NCBI RefSeq assembly: GCF_007860095.1
Contig: NZ_SJPT01000001.1
Span: forward strand, 820,212-884,211
Direction of reading: 5' to 3'
DNA length: 64,000 nucleotides
Source: Novipirellula galeiformis
GTDB lineage: Bacteria; Planctomycetota; Planctomycetia; Pirellulales; Pirellulaceae
How positions within the stretch are numbered: the stretch's first letter is position 1; every line of letters begins with the position of its first letter. Shown here piece after piece: positions 57,494-64,000 of the stretch. Below the pieces are notes generated by a model that worked only from the letters and a program-made list of their open reading frames with translations, searched no databases and was not told the origin of the DNA. Made by a program: the position numbers and the translations under genes.

Positions 57494-58590
57494 TGGCTGA
57501 ATCGAGCCTCCAATTCGATCCCACCAAAATCTGGGAATCACAGTCGTTTGAGCACGATCGTGTGTTGACGGTGTGCGCGTTTAGCCCTTGTGGAAAGTAC
57601 GTCGTCGCCGGGGCGCGGCATGAAGATGTGCAACGTTGGCAACTCGAAAGCGGCGACCGCATGCCGTTGGTTGCACATCGTAGCTGGGTGATGGCGATGG
57701 CGTTTCATCCCGACAGCAAGCGATTGCTAACGGGCGACTACCACGGTGTGGTTCATTGCTGGAATTACGCCGACGCAAAACCAACGCCGTTGTGGACCAT
57801 CCAAGACACCGGGCATGGGTGGGTTTGCGATTTGGCGATTGCTGCGGATGGTAAATATTTCGCAACCGCCGGCAACGATAAAATGGTGAAGTTGTGGTCG
57901 AGTGACGATGGAAAACCGGTTGCCGAATTTGCCGGTCACGAGCATCATGTTTTTAGTCTGGCCTTTGCTCCCGATAGTCAAACTTTCTATAGCGGCGATC
58001 TGCTGGGGATGGTTCATCAATGGAGTGTCGCAACCGGTAGTGTGCTTCGCACGCTGGACGCCAGTGCGCTGCACGAACGTAAGGAAAATTACCTTGCCGA
58101 TGTCGGCGGTGTTCGTCGCATGGCGATCTCTCCCGACGGAAACTTGCTGGCGTGTAGTGGAATGACCGAAGCCAACGGCAACACGTTTTGCGTCGGCAAG
58201 GCGGCCGTGTTGGTTTTCGATTTGGCCACCGGGAAGCTCAAGCAGACGCTTCGTCCCAAGACAAAAATGGACGGCCCGCTCGAAGGGCTTTGCTTTCTAC
58301 CGGACGGAACCATCGCCGCTCAGGGCCAACTGCTGCACAGCACGACCTCGATCGAATTCTGGAAGCCCGACACCGCAGAGCCCTTTCATGTTCTCAAAGC
58401 CCCCACCGGCTACAGTCTGCATCTGCATCCCGATCAACTTCGCCTCGCCTCCGCCTGCTACCAAGCGAACGGACGTACCGGCAACGGACGGCACACCGAC
58501 AAAACGGAGTACACCAGCAACAACGGTGCGTTGAAGGTCTACAGCTTATTCGAACAACCAAACGATGAAAAAGCCAAAGGCAAATCATAA
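57490..58590 (+). CDS. WD40 repeat protein of the DUF1549/DUF1501 operon
   Basis: Start at ATG 57490, overlapping the DUF1501 stop; the long frame upstream is a shadow. The 366-residue product consists of WD-type blades: VLTVCAFSPCGKYVVAGARH, VMAMAFHPDSKRLLTGDYHG, VCDLAIAADGKYFATAGNDK with MVKLWSSDDGKPVAEFAGHE, VFSLAFAPDSQTFYSGDLLG and VRRMAISPDGNLLACSGMTE. At least six blades are visible, enough for one propeller. No signal peptide is seen, so it may stay in the cytoplasm. It probably acts as a scaffold. A broken paralogue lies at 52413-54250. Confidence 0.92.
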   Translation: MMAESSLQFDPTKIWESQSFEHDRVLTVCAFSPCGKYVVAGARHEDVQRWQLESGDRMPLVAHRSWVMAMAFHPDSKRLLTGDYHGVVHCWNYADAKPTPLWTIQDTGHGWVCDLAIAADGKYFATAGNDKMVKLWSSDDGKPVAEFAGHEHHVFSLAFAPDSQTFYSGDLLGMVHQWSVATGSVLRTLDASALHERKENYLADVGGVRRMAISPDGNLLACSGMTEANGNTFCVGKAAVLVFDLATGKLKQTLRPKTKMDGPLEGLCFLPDGTIAAQGQLLHSTTSIEFWKPDTAEPFHVLKAPTGYSLHLHPDQLRLASACYQANGRTGNGRHTDKTEYTSNNGALKVYSLFEQPNDEKAKGKS

Positions 58591-58900
58591 GCAGGTACGG
58601 CGAATAGAGGTCTTGTGGAATGAATTCCCCCAACCTGCATCGATCGAAATTCAATAACGCCTGCGTTTTACCGAGACAGCGACATTCGGTCCTGGAGCCT
58701 TTTCTTGGTTGGAGATTCCCTCACTCACGCCTCGGGTGACGATGCGAGACAAGTGATCCAGCCTCGATAATTCAAAAATTCAAAAATTCAAAAATTCAAA
58801 AGCCCTCAAAGTCCGAGGAGTATCCAGGAATCGCAGCCCCGATGTCGGTACAATCGTGAGGTCGTTTCTTTTCATGTGTATCGGCAAGAATGTGAGCGTC
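58591..58900. other. Noncoding gap after the WD40 gene
   Basis: About 310 bp. The first part (to about 58690) resembles the flank of the broken WD40 copy. An octamer repeat, AATTCAAA four times, fills 58769-58800. No gene was found. Confidence 0.55.
58769..58800. repeat. Octamer tandem repeat AATTCAAA x4
   Basis: Four perfect units, unusually AT-rich for the region, about 100 bp before the start of the next exported protein gene. Confidence 0.9.
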
Positions 58901-60346
58901 ATGAACTACCCAACTCGACGGACGTTTCACGTTGTGATGATCGTGACCCTCGTGAGTACCGTGGTGTCGGTGCGCGGGGCGGCCGAGGAGGATTCGCCGA
59001 CGGTTCTGAACATCGGTTCGCGGCGAGAACTGTTCGTCGATCGACACCTTGTCGGCGGGCTCAATGGAACATCGCTGAAATTGCACACGCCGCAGTTGGC
59101 GGCACCCGTCTCACCGGCTCGACCGCATGGTCACTATGCGACCGTGCTCAAGGACACGGACAAATTTCAGTTTTACTATCGTGGCGATACCAAGCCGGGT
59201 AACCACTGGAAGCAAGGATGGGAGCAGTATCATGAAGGCGAAGTGACGCTGTACGCCGAAAGCAAGGACGGCATCACTTGGACGTTACCGAAACTCAACA
59301 TCTATGACGATCATCCGACCTTCCCGGCGGGCAACGTCGTGTTGATGGACGAGTTTCTGGTGACGCACAACTTCACACCGTTCATTGACACGCGGCCCGG
59401 AGTGCCGGCAGCCGAGCGATACAAAGGATTGGGCGGTTTGGCCTACCAACCTCACGCGGAGCATCTTGAGGTTCGGTTGCGCCGTGGCCCAGGCGGCCTA
59501 AAGGCGTATGTATCGCCCGATGGCATTCACTGGCGGCGACTGCGTGACGAGCCGGTCGTCCCCGAGGAGTGGGGCAAGTACTTTGATTCGCAAAACTACG
59601 CATTCTGGTCGGACTCGGAGCAGGCGTACGTTTGCTATTTTCGCCGCTTCATCAAGGGCTGCCGGGGGATCGCTCGAACCACGTCCCAGGATTTCCTGAA
59701 CTGGACACCGTTCGTGGAAATGGAAGCGAATTTGCCGAATGAGCATCTCTACACGCCATGTACGCAGCCGTACTACCGGGCGCCCCACATTTACATCGCC
59801 CTCCCAACCCGGTTCATGGCAAATCGTGGCGCGGCGACCGACATTTTGATGATGAGCACGCGGGGAGGCGCGAAGTTTGATCGCGAGTTCACGCAATCGT
59901 TTATTCGTCCGGGGATCAGTAGCGCCGGGTGGGCGAACCGCGCGAATTACTCGGCGATCGGGATTCATGCGACGAGCCCGACGGAAATGTCGATGTTTTT
60001 GACCGGTGGTCGACGCTACACGCTGCGGATTGATGGTTTCGTCTCGGTCAATGCGCCATTGGCCACGGGCGAATTTATCACCAAAGTCTTGTCGTTCGAG
60101 GGTTCGGAACTGGAAATCAATTACTCGACCAGCGCGGCGGGTGAGCTACGCGTCGAGCTTCAAGACGCGGTCGGCAAACCACTCGACGGCTATTCGCTGG
60201 ACGACTGCGAACCGATTTACGGGGACCATATTTCCCGCGTCGTCACCTGGAACGAGAGTGGCGATGTCAGTGCCTTGGTGGGGAAGCCGATACGAATCCG
60301 GTTCGAGATGTCGGATGCGGACTTGTACGCGTTGAAGTTCAACTAG
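58901..60346 (+). CDS. Exported glycosidase-like beta-propeller protein
   Basis: Start at ATG 58901 (MNYPTRRTFHVVMIVTLVST); an earlier ATG at 58856 is also open. A signal peptide ends near VRGAAEED. The 481-residue mature part opens SRRELFVDRHLVGGLNGTSL, frequent in planctomycete glycosidase-like propellers, then blades YATVLKDTDKFQFYYRGDTK, EVTLYAESKDGITWTLPKLN, FQNYAFWSDSE-like blades and SPTEMSMFLTGGRRYTLRID. The C-terminal beta-sandwich (GSELEINYSTSAAGELRVEL) is a typical accessory domain. It resembles the GH43/GH32-like five-bladed fold, but I cannot name catalytic acids with certainty. Extracellular or periplasmic carbohydrate work is likely. Confidence 0.8.
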   Translation: MNYPTRRTFHVVMIVTLVSTVVSVRGAAEEDSPTVLNIGSRRELFVDRHLVGGLNGTSLKLHTPQLAAPVSPARPHGHYATVLKDTDKFQFYYRGDTKPGNHWKQGWEQYHEGEVTLYAESKDGITWTLPKLNIYDDHPTFPAGNVVLMDEFLVTHNFTPFIDTRPGVPAAERYKGLGGLAYQPHAEHLEVRLRRGPGGLKAYVSPDGIHWRRLRDEPVVPEEWGKYFDSQNYAFWSDSEQAYVCYFRRFIKGCRGIARTTSQDFLNWTPFVEMEANLPNEHLYTPCTQPYYRAPHIYIALPTRFMANRGAATDILMMSTRGGAKFDREFTQSFIRPGISSAGWANRANYSAIGIHATSPTEMSMFLTGGRRYTLRIDGFVSVNAPLATGEFITKVLSFEGSELEINYSTSAAGELRVELQDAVGKPLDGYSLDDCEPIYGDHISRVVTWNESGDVSALVGKPIRIRFEMSDADLYALKFN

Positions 60347-60743
60347 GCGCAACTTCCGCAAACGGTCGAGTTGCAATTCGACGAACAACTCGCCTGGCAA
60401 GTACAGCAGATAGCTCGACCCCAGTTTGAGAATTCAGCAGGTGCTGCCCGCTTCGATTTTGCCCCTGGATCTCAGACCCCGCGGGCCGTCAATGTCATTG
60501 CCGGGGCTGATAAACCTCGCTGCCAAAGCCCAGGGAAACCTGACCACTGAATTCCCCAGTCGCATTGCGACGGTCCTGGATAGCTCCGCTGAACTTCGCT
60601 TCGAGCCTGCGGACGTAAAAACGCTCACCCGACGGAGTCGAGTGGTCTCGGCCATTTCGCTAGAGTTAGGCGGTAGATGCTGGCCGCGGTGCCGCGCGAC
60701 TCGTGGCTGAAGACGCCGATGTTCAGCCCCGTGGAATGCGGCG
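60347..60743. other. Gap with an orphan open frame after the propeller gene
   Basis: About 400 bp. A plus-strand frame without a start codon (about 60355-60549) reads protein-like (PQTVELQFDEQLAWQVQQIA), and the next stretch (about 60540-60708) also lacks stops. No family is recognised, so it may be a gene relic or chance. CGAGTTG and CAACTCG form a short inverted repeat near 60368-60395. Confidence 0.4.
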
Positions 60744-61034
60744 TTAGCGACGGAAGCGACTGCGTGCATAATCGATGATCATCCACTGGATGACGACCAA
60801 GAGGAGTGGCGCCATAAAAAGGATGAACTGCGACGCTTCAGGTTTCTTGGCCCAGGCGGGGAAATTCGACTCCGCTGCGGTTAGCAACGCCATCACGAAA
60901 GAGGCGTTGAAAAATAACAGCACACACGTTACTGCGACGGAGCCCAGCGTTGCGGCGCATCCCAGCAACGAGGGGTTGGCGATTCGGCCCCTTGGATCGC
61001 GTGGATTCGAGGGCGGGTTGGGGGCTGCACTCAC
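60744..61034 (-). CDS. Small membrane protein of unknown function
   Basis: GTG start at 61034 overlaps the stop of the GntP gene by four bases (GTGA). The 96-residue product has a polar lead and two helices (LGSVAVTCVLLFFNASFVMA and FILFMAPLLLVVIQWMIIDY) and ends in basic residues (ARSRFRR). The coupling with the permease argues that it is a true gene. No family recognised. Confidence 0.7.
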   Translation of the reverse strand: MSAAPNPPSNPRDPRGRIANPSLLGCAATLGSVAVTCVLLFFNASFVMALLTAAESNFPAWAKKPEASQFILFMAPLLLVVIQWMIIDYARSRFRR

Positions 61035-62968
61035 AAACTGGCTCGCAACGGTAGCACTTGGCTTAACAATAATGTCGCTACGAGTCCGGTCAGGGACAGC
61101 ACGGCTAGCAACGGCGTCCAGCTGCGCAGCGACTCGCCTTCGGTCAGGCCCCCCATTTTAGTGAAGACCCAAAACCCGCTGTCGTTCATCCAGCTGCCCA
61201 TCAACGAACCGGCGCCGACTGCGGTGGCGATGTAGACCATATTGTACTCTGGCTTCGCATCGCCGATGATCGCCGACATCATGCCGGCACCAATGATCAT
61301 CGCTACGGTGCTGCTGCCCTGAGCGATTTTCAATACCGCAGCGATGCTCCATCCCAAGACAATCAACGCCATTCCGGCGCCGCCTTGGTTTTCGAACGCT
61401 TGTTGGATCGTGTCGCTAATGTTGGTAGCGGTCAACATCGATCCGAACGCACCCCCGGCTGCGGTGATCAGGATGATCACGCCGCCACTCATCAGCGATT
61501 CTTCTACGTCGGCGGCCAGCTCTCGCCATGACAGGGTACGTACGATTTTCAGCGTCAACATTGCGCAGATCGCCGCCAACATCAAGGCAAAGTTCGGGTT
61601 GCTCCAGAGCGTCAATGAACTTGCAAATTGACGTTTCGGGGTGTCCCATTCGTGCTTCTTAATCAGCTCAGGAAAGGCGTCTTCGAGCAGGGCGCGATTC
61701 ATTCGCCGACGATCCACCGGTTTCATTCGCAATTGGTTGGCGTTGATATGGGTTTTAGCCACGTCCGACAACGCGACGCCGAGAAACGCTTCCTCGGAAT
61801 AGATGTCGGCGTCCAGGAGCACTTCATTGAGCAGTTCCACCACCTCGATTTTTGCCGCATCGCTCATCGCCGGTTGGGTTAACCGTTCCGCTTCGGTTTC
61901 ATTGAGCGTTCCGCTGGCGAGGATACGACCGGCCGGCGAGTTGGGGGCCGCGTTTGATAATTCGTTGGCGAGGGCGTCGAAGTTTTGGATGTCGGTGATG
62001 CTGAGCAGCGCGCGGTCTTCGCGATCGGCGACCGTGGTGGCTAAGGTCCCGGCGCCGATCAAAACGACCGGTAACAAGACCGGCAGCAGGGCAATCCACA
62101 GCGAGGGCAATTGGTCATCGAGCAGCGGTTTGTGCTTGTTTTCGTTGGCGCTCAAGGGACGCATGACCACCGGCGTTTTGTTGTCGACGACGATTGAAAA
62201 AATCAGCCCCACGATCGCTGCAGGAATGGCAACCAAGGTGCCCACCAGCATCATCATGCCAATGTCGACGCCCAGGATGGAGGAGACGAGCAATGGCCCC
62301 GGGGTGGGAGGGACAAGCGTGTGAGTGATTGCCCCGCCGGTGGCAATTGCCATCAAGTAACGAAGGTAGTTTTTGTTGGTGCGGCGGTGCAAACTTCGAG
62401 CGAGGGGCACGAGCAGATAAAAGACCGTGTCAAAGAAGACGGGGACGGCGAGCACAAATCCGCTCACCATCAATCCCAGCGACGCTTTCTTTTCGCCGGT
62501 GACATGGACGGCACTGCGGACGATGCGGTCGGCCGCGCCGCTGTCGAGCATGCACTTGCCAATGATCGCTGCCATTGCGATCACAATGCCAATGCTTCCC
62601 GCCGAGCTTCCAAATGCGGAAACGACGGCATCCATGCGAGCTCCCGCTGATCCCTCCCCGTTTATCCCGACCAACAAACTGACGATCAGCGCGGAAAGGA
62701 TCAGGGCCAGAAACGCATTGAGTTTTAGCCCGATGATCATCCCCAAGACCGAGAAAATCCCCACCGCTAGAACGATCACGGGAGTCGGGTCCAATCCCGT
62801 CGCGGTGCTCAAGTCGGCGGACGAGGGGATCGATTCGGCGTTGGCAACCTCTTCGGCGATTGGCACGGCTTGAGCGATTGCCGCGTGCGAAAAGAGGCCA
62901 TTTGAAACGAAGCAAAGTGCCAACGCGATGAGCAACAATAAAGGGGGAAAGCGTAGGGGGCGCGTCAT
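61031..62968 (-). CDS. GntP family permease with a soluble inserted domain
   Basis: The 645-residue product has GntP-family features: PTPVIVLAVGIFSVLGMIIG, AFGSSAGSIGIVIAMAAIIG, MLDSGAADRIVRSAVHVTGE, GFVLAVPVFFDTVFYLLVPL and ATGGAITHTLVPPTPGPLLV (the H-x-x-V-P-P-T-P-G-P motif). Late segments such as ITAAGGAFGSMLTATNISDT and AQGSSTVAMIIGAG also fit. Family members have about 440-450 residues. Here an N-terminal signal-like stretch of about 35 residues and an inserted hydrophilic domain at about 313-452 (TTVADREDRALLSITDIQNF to HEWDTPKRQFAS) account for the excess. The protein transports gluconate or a related organic acid with H+. It lies in the inner membrane. The small membrane protein downstream is coupled. 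Confidence 0.92.
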   Translation of the reverse strand: MTRPLRFPPLLLLIALALCFVSNGLFSHAAIAQAVPIAEEVANAESIPSSADLSTATGLDPTPVIVLAVGIFSVLGMIIGLKLNAFLALILSALIVSLLVGINGEGSAGARMDAVVSAFGSSAGSIGIVIAMAAIIGKCMLDSGAADRIVRSAVHVTGEKKASLGLMVSGFVLAVPVFFDTVFYLLVPLARSLHRRTNKNYLRYLMAIATGGAITHTLVPPTPGPLLVSSILGVDIGMMMLVGTLVAIPAAIVGLIFSIVVDNKTPVVMRPLSANENKHKPLLDDQLPSLWIALLPVLLPVVLIGAGTLATTVADREDRALLSITDIQNFDALANELSNAAPNSPAGRILASGTLNETEAERLTQPAMSDAAKIEVVELLNEVLLDADIYSEEAFLGVALSDVAKTHINANQLRMKPVDRRRMNRALLEDAFPELIKKHEWDTPKRQFASSLTLWSNPNFALMLAAICAMLTLKIVRTLSWRELAADVEESLMSGGVIILITAAGGAFGSMLTATNISDTIQQAFENQGGAGMALIVLGWSIAAVLKIAQGSSTVAMIIGAGMMSAIIGDAKPEYNMVYIATAVGAGSLMGSWMNDSGFWVFTKMGGLTEGESLRSWTPLLAVLSLTGLVATLLLSQVLPLRASL

Positions 62969-63448
62969 GCGGTAGCCGTGAAGAAAGAAAGAGGTCGAGA
63001 AGCAGGAAGTAAAACAGACCGTAATTCTAGTCTGTTTTTCATGGCTCGTGGGGTGGGGTTGGGGGTGAGGTTGGAGGGCCGAAGGGGACGCGGAAAATGG
63101 TTCGACCGCATCGCAAACCGCCGCTGGTCGGCACCTCCGCCGGCTGCGAATGACGGCAAGTGTCGTTCGATCCAGCCTAAGAGCATCTTGGAAATGGGGG
63201 TGGGAACCGGCCCTGCGACCGATCTAAGAATGCCCTAGCCCGTGATCGGAGGTTTTCCCGAGAAACGTCATTTTTTGGGGGGTGACGCTCGATCGCCTCC
63301 GCCATCCAACGCAATGCGGGACCTCAAAGGCGAAGTGCATCTGTAAACGCGGCAACCGCATGCCGCCTCGTCAAAACCGACCTGGACGCTCTATGATGTG
63401 GGTCTTGGAATAACCTTCTTGAATCCCACAAGCGATGAAGTGAAACCG
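62969..63448. other. Divergent intergenic region between the GntP and fumC genes
   Basis: About 480 bp. Apart from the inverted repeat at 63011-63038 it holds no gene that I can support. Promoters for both genes must be here. Confidence 0.5.
63011..63038. promoter_or_regulatory. Inverted repeat upstream of the GntP permease gene
   Basis: AAAACAGAC pairs with GTCTGTTTT across a 10-base spacer, about 45-70 bases before the permease start. It resembles an operator for a dimeric repressor (arm of 9 bp, short spacing) more than a terminator, though the T-run on its right strand keeps that open. Confidence 0.4.
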
Positions 63449-64000
63449 ATGACCCAGTACCGTACCGAACACGATTCCATGGGCGACGTCCAAGTGCCCG
63501 CCGACGCCTATTATGGAGCTCAGACTCAACGCGCCGTTGAAAATTTTCCGATCAGCGGTTGGCCATTGATGCCGTCGATGATCTCGGCGATGGGATTGGT
63601 CAAGTACGCGTGTGGAGTTGCCAACCGCGATCTTGGGAAATTGACGGGCAGCGGGAAAAATCCACTCTCGGATGCGCAAGTCGAGGCGATGTTGCAAGCG
63701 GCACAAGAGATTGCCGATGGACAATTCGCAGATCAGTTTCCAATCGACGTTTTTCAAACGGGATCGGGAACCAGCAGCAACATGAACCTCAACGAGGTGA
63801 TCAGCAGTCGTGCGACCGAGATCGCCGGTGGGGATCGTCTGGGCACCGAAAAATTGATCCACCCCAATGATCATGTGAACATGGGGCAGAGCACTAACGA
63901 TACCTTCCCTACCGCGATCCACGTGGCGACGGCGATCCAGATTCAAACCAAATTGCTTCCCGCGCTTCGCAAAATGCACGCCTCGCTTGCGGACAAGGCG
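63449..64000 (+). CDS. fumC: Class II fumarate hydratase (C-terminus beyond the window)
   Basis: The ATG at 63449 gives [20 protein letters not shown] and 184 residues up to the window edge. Seen: [17 protein letters not shown] (class II N-terminal mark), [20 protein letters not shown] with the GSGTSSNMN substrate loop, and [20 protein letters not shown] with the catalytic-loop motif (N-x-x-Q-S-S/T-N-D). This identifies fumarase C and not aspartase, which differs in the G-S-x-x-x-M-x-x-N loop details; argininosuccinate lyase is ruled out. It hydrates fumarate to malate in the TCA cycle, in the cytoplasm. The signature near the C-terminus lies beyond the window. Confidence 0.95.
   Translation, partial: MTQYRTEHDSMGDVQVPADAYYGAQTQRAVENFPISGWPLMPSMISAMGLVKYACGVANRDLGKLTGSGKNPLSDAQVEAMLQAAQEIADGQFADQFPIDVFQTGSGTSSNMNLNEVISSRATEIAGGDRLGTEKLIHPNDHVNMGQSTNDTFPTAIHVATAIQIQTKLLPALRKMHASLADKA

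Overview
The window reads as a piece of a planctomycete chromosome, most like Pirellulales (Rhodopirellula and relatives). The main evidence is the set of marker families: a DUF1549/DUF1553 cytochrome-like protein followed by a TAT-exported DUF1501 protein and a WD40 protein, a DUF1559 pseudopilin, a PEP-CTERM protein, multi-CxxCH cytochromes beside exported beta-propellers, and many exported proteins of unknown function. Coding density is moderate, most genes carry planctomycete-style exported or membrane domains, and ribosome binding sites are often weak. The assignment rests on protein families; no rRNA or tRNA gene was seen.

Layout. 0-8.3 kb: a truncated SDR epimerase, a decayed Na+/Ca2+ exchanger relic, a DedA protein, a type-2 NADH dehydrogenase, a DUF1003 protein, an inverted-repeat element, a Gfo/Idh/MocA oxidoreductase, a KaiC-like ATPase and a DUF502 protein. 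8.3-21.2 kb: the most remarkable region, nine minus-strand genes, eight of them overlapping or nearly touching. They encode an exported protein, a zinc-ribbon GTPase, a GAP1-N2-like bitopic protein, a second large bitopic coiled-coil protein, a double GYF_2 membrane protein, a MotA/TolQ/ExbB channel, two MotB/ExbD-like stators and a von Willebrand A (vWA) protein. I read these as one envelope-spanning, GTPase-controlled, probably ion-driven machine. 22-26 kb: a PEP-CTERM protein and an inverse-autotransporter-like surface protein. 26-34.3 kb: Uup (ABC-F) behind an orphan terminator; an acyl carrier protein, SDR reductase and AMP-ligase trio; a proline-rich exported protein; an NhaC antiporter; gatC; rpmB. 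34.5-41 kb: two small lipoproteins, the DUF1559 pseudopilin, a thioredoxin-like protein and an mlaE-mlaF-mlaD lipid-transport operon.

41-51.9 kb: exported catabolic genes (sugar isomerase, five-heme-motif cytochrome, beta-propeller; FAH-family hydrolase; oligogalacturonate-lyase-like propeller; alpha/beta hydrolase; pectate-lyase-like beta-helix protein). 52-58.6 kb: a nested insertion. The 3' end of a second WD40 gene copy is split by a MITE-like element, and the MITE is split by a complete IS4-family insertion sequence. The intact DUF1549/DUF1501/WD40 operon follows. 58.9-64 kb: an exported propeller protein, a small membrane protein, a GntP permease with an inserted soluble domain, and the start of fumarase fumC. 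Short tandem repeats sit in several of the noncoding gaps.
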